64,000 bases of DNA from Liolophura sinensis (GCF_032854445.1 NC_088307.1:2292001-2356000); one strand, 5' to 3'; shown: positions 40,801 to 45,420, counted from the stretch's first letter. The notes: generated by a model from the letters alone, not told the origin. A program made the numbers and translations.

Positions 40801-42624
40801 ATAATATCCTATCAGAAAAATTTGAGTTTCAGCCCATTTCGTTCACACTTGTACATAACAGGGTGTTAAAGAGGTCTGATGTCAATGGGACCGCACACAG
40901 TTACCTTTCTTGAGGTTACCTGTTCAAAAGGTGCGTTATTAGGAGTAAGCTGTGATTAGGTGGCTCCTCAGGAAATGGTTAATGGCAAGTTTTAGAGTTG
41001 AAGCAGCATAAGCTGGTGGAAGATCTAGCTTTCAGACAAATTTTTATTTTGAAAACTTACTTGGATAGCCCAGAATAAACATTATGTATATTTTTTATTC
41101 CATTTGCAGGTAATTTAAAAATTCTGCACCGCCTTAACATGTAATAAGTAGCTTAGGTGAACTCTGTCTAATATAAATATTCAACTTAAACTGAAAAGCA
41201 TTGAATTATTTATGATTTTTTAACATTTCTCCCATTCTCAAAGGTTAATATCATGTTTTTTTCACATTCTGTTGCTCTCAAAATATGTCACTGTCATGAC
41301 ATATCCTATGTTCTTTATGCCTTGAAGTAAGGTCCCACTTCTCATAATATCACACCTCAAAACCCAATCTGGCATTATATCATAGTCCCAGTCATGCAAC
41401 AAGGGAGGTAATTCAGAGCAGGCCTAATCTGGCATTATATCATAGTCGCTGTCATGTAACAAGGGAGGTAATTCAGAGCAGGCCTAATCTGGCATTATAT
41501 CATAGTCGCCGTCATGTAACAAGGGAGGTAATTCAGAGCAGGCCTATTGACCGAAAATGTGTATGTAACTAGTTTGTCTGATAGGTAAATTGGTGGCATC
41601 CACAAAGATCAAGTACTCGTAATCTAACTGGCTCCTATAGAATTTTGACTGATAGATGCAGACAGTCAGATTATTCAGGCTGGGGCAGAGCAATTGGTCA
41701 ATCAGCTACAATCACAAGTGTTGTTCTTTACGTGCAGTTTCCGTTATAGTTCACAAAATATTCTCATTCTTATATGGCCTTCCGTGGTCAAGTGGTTAAC
41801 ATGCTACCACAGCACAATGACCCAGAACGCTTACGTCTGTGTTACACAAGAGCGGTTCTGTGCGAGAATTTTCCCGAACAGCAATGCACAGCAAGGGCAA
41901 TGATTCGGTGTTGGACTGATGTTCTTGAGTGGATCATTTACGCGCTTCACCAATTTGGCTGAGGGCGTTAACCCGCCGGTGCGGCATAATGACCCAGGAG
42001 ACTCCCACCAATGCACTCCCTGTGAGTTCAAGTCCAGCTCATGCTAGGAAACCTACGGATGGTCGTGGGTTTCCCCCGGGCTCAGCCCGGTTCCCTCCCA
42101 CCATAATGCTGGCCGCTACTGTATAAGTGAACTATTCTTGAGTATGGCGTAAAACTCCAATTGAATAAATAAATAAATAAATCATTGTTATAGCATACAT
42201 GTGCAACTGTTTAATTTACAGACAACATTTCAGGAATACACCCACCATATTCCCTAATACCAATGGACAAAATTTTCCAAAACTAATGTTTCTTTTTTAT
42301 GTATTTTTGATGGCATGCGCTTGGTCAATCAACTACCAGTATGAGTACCAGTATGAAATAAAAAACCCAATCAAATAAATAAATAAATCATTCTTACAAC
42401 ATACAGTTGTTGAATTCAAAGACAACTTTTCACGGACACACCCACCTAGTAATCATTAGGAATACTAATGGGCAATTTCAAAATTCAGACATACATCTTT
42501 CAAGTATTTTTACCAGCGTGTTGACTTTCTTACCTCCACCTGTCCTGTATTGAAGATCTCCAGATAAACTGTGCCATCCAGCCATGTTGTTAAACCGCTC
42601 TTGTTTGTGAACAAATCCAAACAT
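39..42624 (-). CDS. TBC1D2: TBC1D2/TBC1D2B-like Rab GAP gene (Armus family), 15 exons, 3' part beyond left edge
   Basis: Coding exons in transcription order: 42534-42624, 39754-39931, 39004-39076, 21733-21828, 20969-21131, 11137-11458, 9725-9835, 8040-8186, 7074-7220, 6447-6579, 4961-5031, 4357-4543, 3325-3480, 1146-1235, 39-163. Every junction is GT-AG and phases agree at all 14 joins, giving one frame of 2090 nt (about 697 aa). Domains: PH about residues 17-113; Ser-rich linker to about 345; coiled-coil-like, Glu/Lys/Gln-rich region about 345-510; TBC from about residue 582 (RGGIPHQYRKEVW). IxxDxxR (I634, D637, R640) supplies the Arg finger and YCQ (675-677) the Gln finger, so GAP activity is expected to be intact. 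Family knowledge: human TBC1D2 (Armus) is a Rab7 GAP and Rac1 effector on endosomes, and C. elegans TBC-2 acts on Rab5/Rab7. Human proteins are about 930 aa, so about 230 residues lie off the left edge. TBC1D2 versus TBC1D2B cannot be separated here. Confidence 0.93.
549..717. repeat. Minisatellite, ~16-17-bp unit (AATCTCCCCTATTGTAG)
   Basis: About ten imperfect copies of a 16-17-bp unit, aatctccccta(c/t)tgtag, in intron 14 of the TBC1D2-like gene. Copies differ mainly at two positions before tgtag. No coding potential is seen; apart from this array and the 114-bp duplication, intron 14 (164-1145) holds nothing I recognise. Confidence 0.9.
827..1062. repeat. Two-copy tandem duplication, 114-bp unit
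   Basis: The segment beginning gatattagttaatgctcat at 827 recurs at 941, with matching sequence (tcatgaagttttcagaatac and so on) through both copies and the start of a third at about 1056. Copies differ by scattered substitutions, so the duplication is not very recent. It lies in intron 14. Confidence 0.85.
1146..1235 (-). CDS. TBC1D2: TBC1D2-like exon 14 (TBC domain, Arg finger)
   Basis: A 30-codon exon bounded by acceptor TTTGGTGACAG (above 1235) and donor GTGAGATT (1138-1145), phase 0 at both ends. It encodes LAARYRKQISLDLMRTMPSN followed by VKFSSPGSKG. QISLDLMR is the IxxDxxR motif of TBC domains with the catalytic arginine (R640 in this model). The following RTMPSN corresponds to the family RT.P.N segment. 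Confidence 0.93.
1366..1712. repeat. Minisatellite, 20-bp unit (GGTGGTCAGTATTACAGGAG)
   Basis: About 17 copies of a 20-bp unit, gg(t/a)(g/a)gtcagtattac(a/g)gga plus one or two variable bases. It lies in intron 13 and directly abuts the 75-bp array to its right. Variation is mostly transitions at two positions. Confidence 0.95.
1720..3112. repeat. Minisatellite, 75-bp unit, ~18 copies
   Basis: Unit core ggtatctgacaaacctcctc, then atgtatggccataggggacc, then caatagggactggtggaaac, then cactgcactctgata. About 18 copies, one or two shortened near 2695 and 3040. Because 75 is divisible by three, several frames on both strands stay open (up to 478 codons); these are not genes. The unit resembles part of the SINE A body (for example 8963-9005: ctgacagacc, then acgtatggccgcagagggag), suggesting a SINE-derived seed. 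It lies in intron 13. Confidence 0.95.
3325..3480 (-). CDS. TBC1D2: TBC1D2-like exon 13 (start of TBC domain)
   Basis: A 52-codon exon, phase 0 to phase 0. The acceptor is CGTTACAG (above 3480) and the donor GTCTGTGG (3317-3324). It encodes DKELKQLCRGGIPHQYRKEV then WRRLVYSQVDDLRKEKGPHF then FRNLCNSLPDSQ. R-GGIP-YR-VW is the canonical opening motif of the TBC domain and aligns with the human TBC1D2 segment ELKQLLRAGVPREHRPRVW. Confidence 0.95.
3481..4356 (-). other. Intron 12, no further features
   Basis: An 876-bp intron. It contains a short gacagacagacagaca microsatellite at about 4002-4020. No other repeat or exon-like segment is recognised. Confidence 0.6.
4357..4543 (-). CDS. TBC1D2: TBC1D2-like exon 12 (linker before TBC domain)
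   Basis: A 187-nt exon, one base completing a codon plus 62 codons. The acceptor is CTTGTTCCAG and the donor GTAAGATAA (ending at 4356). It encodes LAGSPHHVDNYGFKHSHQNT then GLLLHYICQQLNQHYTMQLA then NYEHHQLRWKDFLCQHREFD then RS. The VDNYGF motif and the following W aligned before the TBC domain match the DEYGF and RW segments of human TBC1D2. Confidence 0.93.
4690..4757. repeat. Two solitary copies of the 75-bp array core
   Basis: accaggtacctgacaaacctcct occurs at about 4690 and 4736, with different sequence between. It matches the core of the 1720-3112 array. The pair is separated from that array by exons 12 and 13, in intron 11. Confidence 0.75.
4961..5031 (-). CDS. TBC1D2: TBC1D2-like exon 11
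   Basis: A short 71-nt exon (23 codons plus two bases). The acceptor is TTTGTTTCAG and the donor GTGAGAAGG (up to 4960). It encodes HKATVKGLLSEARRTNPSLP then TFE plus AG, completed as Arg by exon 12. The LLSEAR.TNPSLPT stretch is typical of the TBC1D2/2B family just upstream of the YGF motif. It is too short to stand alone, but phase and position agree. Confidence 0.9.
5464..6345. repeat. GACA-rich compound minisatellite ((CAGACAGA)n with CCATCA)
   Basis: About 880 bp of imperfect units gaccatcagacagacagact and variants (gatagacagactgacc, gacggacagacagaccaacc), i.e. tetranucleotide GACA runs punctuated by ccatca. It fills most of intron 10. Open frames here are low-complexity and non-genic. 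Confidence 0.95.
6447..6579 (-). CDS. TBC1D2: TBC1D2-like exon 10 (end of coiled-coil region)
   Basis: Donor GTAGGTGG at 6439-6446. The acceptor is either CATGACAACAG before 6579 or CAG three bases later (end 6576); both keep frame. It encodes RLRHYEAEIEGWKRNYVCIV then QSCIHYPTGDSMDGAEVTLY then GEER. The pattern RLR.YE.E...WKR.YV..QS..H.P matches the TBC1D2B segment before the EV.LYG motif. Confidence 0.92.
6936..7066. repeat. ~23-bp degenerate repeat touching exon 9 donor (AAATCCAAGATGGCCCCCAG)
   Basis: Five to six imperfect copies of a unit like aaatccaagatggcccccag, with degenerate copies further left, running directly into the donor site of exon 9 (gactcac, 7067-7073). A similar aaattcaagatggctgactg occurs at about 9518 in intron 7. 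It occupies the end of intron 9 nearest exon 9. Confidence 0.85.
7074..7220 (-). CDS. TBC1D2: TBC1D2-like exon 9 (coiled coil)
   Basis: A 147-nt exon (one base, 48 codons, two bases) with acceptor TTTCTTTGCCAG and donor GTGAGTCAG. It encodes GKFMSTKKGKALQETVRVLT then NQNRFLNEEIRRLAKIRQSE then QDKYREQE. The segment KALQE.VR.L..QNRFLN.EI aligns with KKTLQDVVRNLQAQNRFLNS of human TBC1D2, a strongly conserved part of the coiled coil. This exon is good evidence for the family assignment. Confidence 0.95.
7421..7641. mobile_element. MITE-like element, copy 1
   Basis: About 220 bp in intron 8. The left end (cttaatgtcttaacctttt) is roughly the inverse of the right end (aaaacgttgaagaattgtag). Internal landmarks shared with copies at 13.6, 35.7 and 37.9 kb are catatgaaagagcaa, ttggccaatt and gaacaatgccctcggaatat. 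No coding capacity; the open frames on both strands here are incidental. Confidence 0.65.
8040..8186 (-). CDS. TBC1D2: TBC1D2-like exon 8 (coiled coil)
   Basis: A 147-nt exon. Donor GTAGGACT at 8032-8039; the acceptor is taken as GTTAAAAG before 8186, because an in-frame TGA lies 30 nt further upstream and because phase 2 from exon 7 is matched. It encodes ATKCELAKVLNQQTFFHDML then EKKDAIIHELDQTLDQLGVA then DIKRQMLY. The acceptor has a weak pyrimidine tract, so the 5' boundary is the least certain of the internal exons, but the joined sequence (LEQELIATKCELAKVL) reads as a continuous coiled coil. Confidence 0.88.
8869..9102 (-). mobile_element. SINE A, near full length (tRNA-derived)
   Basis: The copy is inverted: tail side tatttgattggggttttaca at the left; body catactcaagaatatttcac and gtcagcattatggtgggaga; tRNA-like head reading on the minus strand from about 9102 (GAGCCTCATTGGCTGAGGGG, TTAGCATGCTAGC). 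A T-run follows at the head side (9103-9121). It lies in intron 7. Confidence 0.85.
9725..9835 (-). CDS. TBC1D2: TBC1D2-like exon 7 (Ser-rich linker), source of the 109-bp array
   Basis: A 111-nt exon: one base, 36 codons, two bases. The acceptor is TTGTTTTTTCAG and the donor GTGAGTTTTT. It encodes SCSGLSSGSTDSAIDKGPPD then PQQEMLIRMADLEQEL. Its first ~64 nt and the acceptor form the first unit of the tandem array extending to 10612. Only this copy continues into QQEMLIRM and a donor, so it is the functional one. The Leu/Glu-rich end leads into the coiled coil. Confidence 0.9.
9772..10612. repeat. 109-bp tandem array derived from exon 7 acceptor region, 8 units
   Basis: Units start (agggtcagg landmark) at 9772, 9881, 9990, 10099, 10208, 10315, 10424 and 10533. 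Spacing is 109 bp except 107 once. The first unit overlaps exon 7. On the minus strand each unit holds ~45 nt of intron ending in a TTTTTTCAG-type acceptor, then ~64 nt of exon sequence (CTCCTGTTCAGGCCTCAGTT onward). Five intronic units read GACCCT-TAG, an in-frame stop just past the duplicated exon part; two have CAG there instead. No unit has an obvious donor. Confidence 0.95.
11137..11458 (-). CDS. TBC1D2: TBC1D2-like exon 6 (linker)
   Basis: A long exon bounded by acceptor CTTTTCTACAG and donor GTGAGTATT (11131-11136). A weaker donor GTACTT six bases earlier would end it at 11143 without changing frame. It encodes VVSESSLRNHKSRQLSRSVT then EEDCISPETNHDQLWLRRDS and so on, ending with the helix-like EEKLKLLRQNHVSTVDVLTD. 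It is Ser/Arg-rich and not strongly conserved; support comes from length, openness, consensus splice sites and phase on both sides. Confidence 0.88.
12486..12510. repeat. Poly(A) run
   Basis: About 25 consecutive A residues following aaaatgc, in intron 5. It could be the tail of an unrecognised retroelement; the flanks gave no family match. Confidence 0.8.
12940..13083. repeat. Tandemly duplicated inverted repeat (foldback)
   Basis: agagcacgtaactactatgg at about 12950 is followed after about 20 bp by its inverse, gttgccatggtagttatgtg, giving arms of about 24 bp. The whole unit is repeated about 71 bp later with a near-perfect copy (agagcacgtaactaccatgg at about 13016). The result is two adjacent hairpins, or one large cruciform. 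No open frame. Confidence 0.85.
13605..13787. mobile_element. MITE-like element, copy 2
   Basis: About 183 bp in intron 5. Left end taattcctcaacattttcac; right end gcgaaaaaggttgaaaaatt, an imperfect terminal inverted repeat of about 20 bp. It shares catgaaagagcaacttt, ttggccaatttcag and gccttcagaatatgcttgaa with the other copies. It ends at the TA-rich microsatellite. A terminal fragment of the same family may lie at about 13365-13385 (tactgtaattcttcaacctt). Confidence 0.7.
13788..13869. repeat. (TA)n followed by (GACA/GATA)n microsatellite
   Basis: Alternating TA for about 57 bp, then gacagacagatagatagataga. Located immediately beyond MITE-like copy 2. Confidence 0.95.
13912..14090 (-). mobile_element. 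SINE A, diverged and truncated
   Basis: tatttatttgactggtgttt, then a body with ggcggccaacttgatggcag and gaaaccgagcagagcctggg, up to agccagcatgagca. The tRNA-like head is missing. In intron 5. Confidence 0.75.
16446..17112. repeat. Minisatellite, 24-bp unit, ~27 copies
   Basis: Unit tcatgtagtcccacccagtc plus agtg. Several frames are open on both strands because 24 is a multiple of three; the predicted peptides are pure SVSCSPTQ-type repeats and non-genic. In intron 5. Confidence 0.95.
17497..17546. repeat. 18-bp repeat, 3 copies
   Basis: ggtaaccgtgggattggtaa and variants (gtaactgtgggattg, gtaaccgtggtaatg) repeat about three times, in intron 5. Confidence 0.75.
19446..19530 (-). mobile_element. 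SINE A fragment (tail and body)
   Basis: tatttgactggtgttttaca, ccatacttaagaacatttca, then ccaactttatggtgggtgg. The rest is absent. Confidence 0.7.
19618..19750 (-). mobile_element. SINE A fragment
   Basis: atttatttattcatttattt, gattggattttactcaagaa, aagcattatggtgggagaaa, then accgagcagagccttgggga up to gaccactagcaggttctc. It is truncated before the tRNA-like head. Confidence 0.75.
20969..21131 (-). CDS. TBC1D2: TBC1D2-like exon 5 (linker)
   Basis: A 163-nt exon with acceptor TCTGTTTAG and donor GTGAGTGG, starting in phase 0 and ending with one base. It encodes RSSDFIGHPMFRKDNEHEQL then RRSNTIGSNHGIQPPRRNMR then QADSLDSVLESCER. It is polar, Arg/Ser-rich and probably disordered, between the PH domain and coiled coil. 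Its phase joins cleanly to exons 4 and 6. Confidence 0.88.
21733..21828 (-). CDS. TBC1D2: TBC1D2-like exon 4 (after PH domain)
   Basis: A 32-codon exon, phase 0 at both ends. The acceptor is ATGTTTGCAG and the donor GTGAGATAAA. It encodes AKRDACLQRSVSRPELRGCS then SLPLQGFDSQKR. The AKRDACLQ start continues the C-terminal PH helix of exon 3 (WLIGLQ). Intron 4 (21132-21732) holds nothing recognised. Confidence 0.87.
21845..21995 (-). mobile_element. SINE A fragment adjacent to exon 4
   Basis: attcatttatttatttattt, gatttgggttttatactgca, ctcaagaagacccacttaca, then gagcagagctgggaggaaac up to gcagccctgct. It starts only 17 bp upstream of the exon 4 acceptor, in intron 3. Confidence 0.75.
22311..22624 (-). 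mobile_element. SINE B (tRNA-derived), copy 1
   Basis: Landmarks shared with 57935-58272: gtaatatgcctccttgttac, ccattatactaatacaggtc, aaccagtcgttgcactatcc, gctgaacgccaagctgggaa, and cccaggattgaccctggatc. On the minus strand the head reads GGCCCTGATGGCTGAGTTTG with a GGGTCAATCCTGG B-box-like segment, i.e. a degenerate tRNA promoter. In intron 3. Confidence 0.8.
22780..25655. repeat. Minisatellite, 105-bp unit, ~27 copies
   Basis: Landmarks per unit: gtgagctagtggtattaggc, accatatccacagaccactt, catgtcacatcctcagctga, ttagggctggtggaacgata, gaaacctgctactggtgtgc. Successive agaaacctgc landmarks are 105 bp apart (for example 23641 and 23746). Units alternate between (gtgtgcc)agtggtga and (gtgtgcc)tggggtga variants. 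One frame is open for 693 codons across 20 units; it is repeat-only and inside intron 3, so not annotated as a gene. Confidence 0.96.
25656..27075. repeat. Minisatellite, 120-bp unit, ~12 copies, related to the 105-bp array
   Basis: It shares ggtgagctagtggcattagg and accatgtccacagaccac with the 105-bp array. It then has its own segment, agcattgactctacatcctc, agcagatgaaagctgggtaa, atggtggtgaaatactagaa. Spacing is exactly 120 bp except one unit shortened at about 26905. The switch between unit types at about 25650 is abrupt. In intron 3. Confidence 0.96.
27540..27672. repeat. Minisatellite, 24-bp unit, ~5-6 copies
   Basis: cgtacatgtgcgggctcaca plus c(a/c)c(t/c)g-type variants; copies become more uniform towards the right. 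In intron 3. Confidence 0.85.
27980..29765. repeat. Minisatellite, 39-bp unit, ~46 copies
   Basis: Unit gactgtttgcgatgcataag followed by aattcagcattcatttaca. It is very homogeneous: a handful of recurrent variants (gtgatgc, ccgatgc, aatgcag, catacatt, caaactg) are scattered along the array. The 39-bp length keeps a 573-codon frame open with 13-residue repeats (MHKNSAFIYRLFA-like). This is a consequence of unit length; it is intronic (intron 3). Confidence 0.97.
30436..30740. repeat. Minisatellite, ~20-bp unit, ~15 copies
   Basis: tttgatggacggttatcag and variants (gtctgatggacagttttcag), in intron 3. Confidence 0.92.
30741..31569. other. Intronic single-copy stretch, nothing recognised
   Basis: About 830 bp. 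The part 31080-31330 is noticeably richer in CG dinucleotides than its surroundings (gcggcctatacgcgg, ttacgcccttcctacgcgg) but shows no open frame of note or known element. Confidence 0.5.
31570..32630. repeat. Minisatellite, 49-bp unit, ~21 copies, with GTAAGT on gene sense strand
   Basis: Unit tacttgtacacagcagacat, aacagacagctttcgggcaa, tgatcaact. Two main unit types alternate (acttgtacacagcagac and acgtgtagaccgcaaac), and some units lack acataac. On the minus strand, the sense strand of the TBC1D2-like gene, almost every unit reads (C)AAGTAAGTTGATC or ACGTAAGTTGATC, a good 5' splice site match. In intron 3. Confidence 0.95.
32631..34947. other. Intron 3 single-copy stretch, no gene seen
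   Basis: About 2.3 kb without convincing exons, long open frames or recognised repeats. The Asn/Tyr-rich open frames at 32.9-33.4 kb on the minus strand lack family features and consensus splice flanks. Confidence 0.5.
34948..35012 (-). mobile_element. SINE A short fragment
   Basis: tttattcatttgatttcaca, tcgtactcaagaatatttca, cttatacgacggtcagaatt, then diverges. Confidence 0.65.
35145..35500. repeat. Minisatellite, ~32-bp unit, ~11 copies
   Basis: aattccccacaagtatgctg followed by agggaatcttca, with two shortened units (about 35313 and 35365). In intron 3. Confidence 0.93.
35672..35856. mobile_element. MITE-like element, copy 3
   Basis: Left end attctaattcctcaactttt; right end cataaagctgaagaattaca. 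The word cagtatt occurs at both edges (about 35671 and 35851) and may be a target-site duplication. It shares atgaaagatcaactttctgt, ttggccagtttcagggct and gccttcagaataagcttgaa with the other copies. Confidence 0.7.
36480..37630. repeat. Minisatellite, 37-bp unit, ~31 copies
   Basis: Unit gtgagacagggtagtgggaa followed by actctcctaaccagcag. On the plus strand each unit contains cctaac-cagcag-gtgaga, i.e. a branch-point-like, acceptor-like and donor-like string, but antisense to the gene. A short divergent insertion (ctattaccaatccctacccg) interrupts the array at about 37031. In intron 3. Confidence 0.96.
37914..38128. mobile_element. MITE-like element, copy 4 (inverted)
   Basis: It runs opposite to the other copies: tactgtaattctacaatctt at the left, gaacaggttgaggagtacgg at the right. 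Inverse landmarks are gcatattctgagggcattat, aattggccaatccaa and actttcacgtgcgaaca. The two ends form an imperfect terminal inverted repeat. Confidence 0.65.
38394..38633 (-). mobile_element. SINE A, near full length
   Basis: tgatttatttatttatttga tail, then gtcaagaatatttcacttat, gcggccagctctatggtggg, accttcccacttacggccgg, gagctggacttgaactcaca, and tgaggggttcctgggtcatt. The head is cut at gcgctgcacagg. About 370 bp from exon 3, in intron 3. Confidence 0.85.
38962..39021. repeat. 26-bp duplication spanning the exon 3 donor site
   Basis: ataagccatacattacctgt plus aatcct occurs at 38962 and 38988, and partially at 39014 inside exon 3. On the minus strand it reads ATTACAG then GTAATG twice, so the end of exon 3 and its donor are present twice, 26 nt apart. 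Confidence 0.92.
39004..39076 (-). CDS. TBC1D2: TBC1D2-like exon 3 (end of PH domain)
   Basis: A 73-nt exon, one base plus 24 codons. The acceptor is CTTTTCAG and the donor GTAATGTA. It encodes ANSKDHIFTAENHESLMIWL then IGLQ. This is the last strand and C-terminal helix of the PH domain with the invariant Trp (IWLIGLQ). The donor lacks the G at +5, so it is weak, and it is duplicated 26 nt downstream. Confidence 0.92.
39388..39640 (-). mobile_element. SINE A, near full length, in intron 2
   Basis: ttttatttatttatttgagt, catacttaagaatattttat, cggccagcattatggctaga, gctggaagaccttcccacgt, gagctggacttgaactcaca, then the head aagttggctatggaggcccc at the right, the usual tRNA-like end read on the minus strand. 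It occupies about a third of intron 2. Confidence 0.85.
39754..39931 (-). CDS. TBC1D2: TBC1D2-like exon 2 (PH domain core)
   Basis: A 178-nt exon, two bases, 58 codons, two bases. The acceptor is TTATTTTCAG and the donor GTGAGTTT. It encodes LSILKPKKKLWFVLEESKCQ then LKFYNSEAEARKKPPIGQID then LKGAAISLDLEQQNQFII. The pattern KK.WFVL.ESKCQL.FY....A...P.G.IDL..A matches the family PH domain (human: SRWFFYDERKCQLYY...IDLSSAVF). Confidence 0.95.
40010..41365 (-). other. Intron 1 stretch without recognised features
   Basis: About 1.35 kb, AT-rich, with A-runs near 40.06 kb and near-repeats of ttcttctttggctt-aagatgctcagg: the words around the exon 2 acceptor recur at about 40021-40045, a short local duplication of exon 2's first bases. 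No exon-like signal. Confidence 0.5.
41366..41546. repeat. 60-bp tandem repeat, 3 copies
   Basis: aatctggcattatatcatag, tcgctgtcatgtaacaaggg, aggtaattcagagcaggcct, three times with few differences, in intron 1. Confidence 0.93.
41955..42183 (+). mobile_element. SINE A, plus orientation, with (AATA)n tail
   Basis: It reads head to tail on the plus strand: gctgagggcgttaacccgcc, aatgacccaggagactccca, gagttcaagtccagctcatg, ggatggtcgtgggtttcccc, ataatgctggccgctactgt, ttgagtatggcgtaaaactc, caattgaataaataaataaa. A second, truncated tRNA-like head lies just upstream at about 41774-41860 (cttccgtggtcaagtggtta). It is the most complete member seen. Confidence 0.87.
42165..42520. repeat. Diverged ~206-bp tandem duplication including a SINE tail
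   Basis: aataaataaatcattgttat, then caacatttcaggaatacacc caccat recurs 206 bp later as aataaataaatcattcttac, then caacttttcacggacacacc caccta. Similarity continues through taatgggcaatttc to close to the donor of exon 1. Confidence 0.7.
42534..42624 (-). CDS. TBC1D2: TBC1D2-like exon 1 (first coding exon, start of PH domain)
   Basis: ATG at 42622-42624, in frame with an upstream TGA 18 nt before it. It encodes MFGFVHKQERFNNMAGWHSL then SGDLQYRTGG, ending with one base before donor GTAAGAAAG. A second in-frame ATG (residue 14) has the stronger context (AACATGG). LSGDLQ corresponds to the first PH strand (LCGYLQ in relatives). Alternatively AACAG just before the first ATG is an acceptor and the protein extends upstream; see the candidate exon at 51833. 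Confidence 0.85.
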
Positions 42625-44739
42625 CACTGTTACCTGGCCACCTCAACACATCCAGTCATATTAAATTTCACACTATTACCAAATGTACAAATCCAAGGCC
42701 CCATCGTCATTAATTTCTAATGATGTGGCCACAAATGGGAAAGAAATTAAATTTTATATCTTCTGTTGCCATAGTAACACCAGGCAGTGAAATGTTTATT
42801 AGCCATTTTCAAGATGTCCGCCATATTAAGTTTCACATCGTCATGTATGCTATATAGTGTTGGTTTTATGACAGCAATTCCGTTTTATCACAAGCTGGAA
42901 AATTTTGTTTTTCTCGGTTAATTGTTGTCAACTGTTGCCAAGGTCATTCAAAATCTTCTCTTCAATATCTATCTGAAAAATAAAAAATAAAATAAAAAAA
43001 TGAAGTACATACAAAGTGCAAATGTAAATGTAAAAACTATACATGCATGTGACTGTTCATCAACAAATTCTATCTTTAAATATCAAGGAAAAGCAACAGA
43101 TAGTGTGTGTGACAAAACTAGATGAAAACCTGAAACACATCATCACACTGACACAAAACTGTTGTTGGTACTTTATATGAAATGCTATAAACTCATTCAA
43201 CAGATCTCCCTTGTTAACAGCCAGCTGTCAATCCACCATTCAAAAGCGGACATGGGAACAAGGGAGACAGGAAATATGAAACTGTACACCCTTCTCAAAC
43301 AAAACGGCCCCAAAAAGGGCTGTATGGACGTGTCACCTTTCTTCCCGACCCTGCATTCAGCAGAACTCCTCTAGCCATCTATGGAAGGTGTGGAATTACT
43401 GATGTGGTCTTCATACAGTTTAACCCATGGTACCTGATGAGGTTCCTCTTTTTCTATTTTTCACATCTAACACTTTTACCCACTCATCTACCTATTACTT
43501 ATATTCAGGTATAACGACAACAATTAAGCTTAGCAAATTTCTAACCCATCTCATAGTCATTTTGAGACAACCAGTAAGTTATCAGTGCAGGAAATTAATG
43601 CCTGCCACAGCCAAATGTTATATAGATAAATAAATCATGGCTACAAAGATGGAAACATGATTCAATACAATAGCTACTCTACAGACAAGACTGTTCACAC
43701 AAAGTTAAGATTAATCTTAATGGCCTCTTGCACATTTCATCTCTACTGTCCGACACCTGTGTCATCCTAACATGAGTAAGCAATTACACTAACTGCCCTC
43801 TATCACTCCTTAAGAAAAGGTTTAACCCCACACTTTCAACCTAAGGGCAGGTAACTCTGTATCCAGACCAGATATATACGTGTACATATCGCACAACCAG
43901 ACCAAATAAGAGATAGGAATAAGCCGAGTCGGCCTTTCAGGAGTTCCACAGAGTTCACGCAGGTATGGACAAGACAGGGTGGGGGCTCTCACAAACTAAC
44001 ACAGCTAAGACGCAAGATTTTATGGAATCTGCTAGACTGAATTACACATCTCGCATAGCCGGGTCTGTCGGCCAAACAGTGCCTTTAGCAGCTGCTTATA
44101 GAATCTATGTGCACCATTGCCGTTGTGCAAACTTCTTTGTCTATCTAATAAAGAACGTATAATTTCAATTTAATCAGATGAAAAAAGAATAAATCTCCAA
44201 TTGGCAAGAAAATTTACATATAATCAGCATGCTAAAATCACAAACAGAAATTAACACATTTCTTAGGCTGGCGATTCTCGCAAAGGAAAATAGATAGAGA
44301 GAAAATCCAAGTCAATGATAAAACCGATTTAAATCCAGATATGCTGTAAACAATTTCAAACTGCCTGAAGAATCATGAGAAAAATTTATTTATACATTGA
44401 CTTAATTTGAGCTTAAAGTTGTAGGTCTACTCAAGAATTTTCCATCAATGTAAAACAGAGCTCAATTTCATGAGTGGAGTCAATCAGAGTGCCCCACATA
44501 AACCACAAGATTTTGGCTCGGAACTCAGAAATTTCCATGGAAACAAATAAATAATGTAAGAGGCAGTATATAAGCAGATCTCTCAGTGCTTATAACATGT
44601 ATAAAAGTATCTCTTATTGACTTTAACATAAAAAAAAAAACGCTTGAGAAGTCATCAGGTGTGTGTACATGCTGTGTCTTCTTGTGGCAGGTCCATGCCC
44701 CAAAGTGCTGCCCTAACTGAAGAACACTGGTATGACGCC
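42625..44739. other. Region upstream of first coding exon, no gene seen
   Basis: 5' flank or 5' intron. About 2.1 kb of AT-rich sequence with no array and no convincing exon. The short open frames at 43.2-44.2 kb have no family features. Confidence 0.5.
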
Positions 44740-45172
44740 AAAGACACCAGACATGTCACATGAACTGAAATGACACCAGACATGTCACCCTACACAGTCA
44801 CAGATCACAGACAAGTCACAGTACACTGACATGTCACCCCACACAGTCACAGTACACAGACATGTCACAGTACATTGACATGTCACCCCACCCAGTCACA
44901 GTACACAGACAAGTCACAGTACACAGACATGTCACCCCACCCAGTCACAGTACACAGACATGTCACCCCACCCAGTCACAGTACACAGACAAGTCACAGT
45001 ACACTGACATGTCACCCCACCCAGTCACAGTATACAGACGTGTCACCCCACAGTCACAGTACACAGACATGTCACCCTACCCAGTCACAGTACATAGATG
45101 TGTCACCCCACCCAGTCACAGTACATAGATGTGTCACCCCACGCAGTCACAGTACACAGACATGTCACCCCA
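44740..45172. repeat. Minisatellite, ~31-bp unit (GTCACAGTACACAGACATGT)
   Basis: cagtcacagtacacagacat followed by gtcaccccacc, about 13 copies with some half-units (cagtacacagacaagt). Confidence 0.92.
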
Positions 45173-45404
45173 TTTGATGAAAACTTTAATGTCAGGCTTC
45201 AGACTGAACCACAGATACCCCCTGAAACAAACTGCACCAGGGCATACTGTAGCACTGGAATTGGCCAGTTCATCATAACCTCATCCTCCTCACTGAGTAG
45301 GACTCCTCACCCCTATCCCTCCCATTCTCCACAGCTAGCTACATGTCAGGCCATCCTTAAAAATTCTTTGCTGGATGTCACCTGTCCCAAATGGAAATAA
45401 CATT

Positions 45405-45420
45405 GGGGGGGGGGGGGGGG
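45405..45420. repeat. Poly(G) run (16)
   Basis: Sixteen consecutive G followed by a G-rich stretch, agagatggggaggg. A potential G-quadruplex, and error-prone for assembly. Confidence 0.9.

Noticed and set aside
45098-45400. 100-codon plus-strand open frame extending past the 31-bp array
   Set aside because: Half repeat-derived; the unique half shows no family features or splice context.
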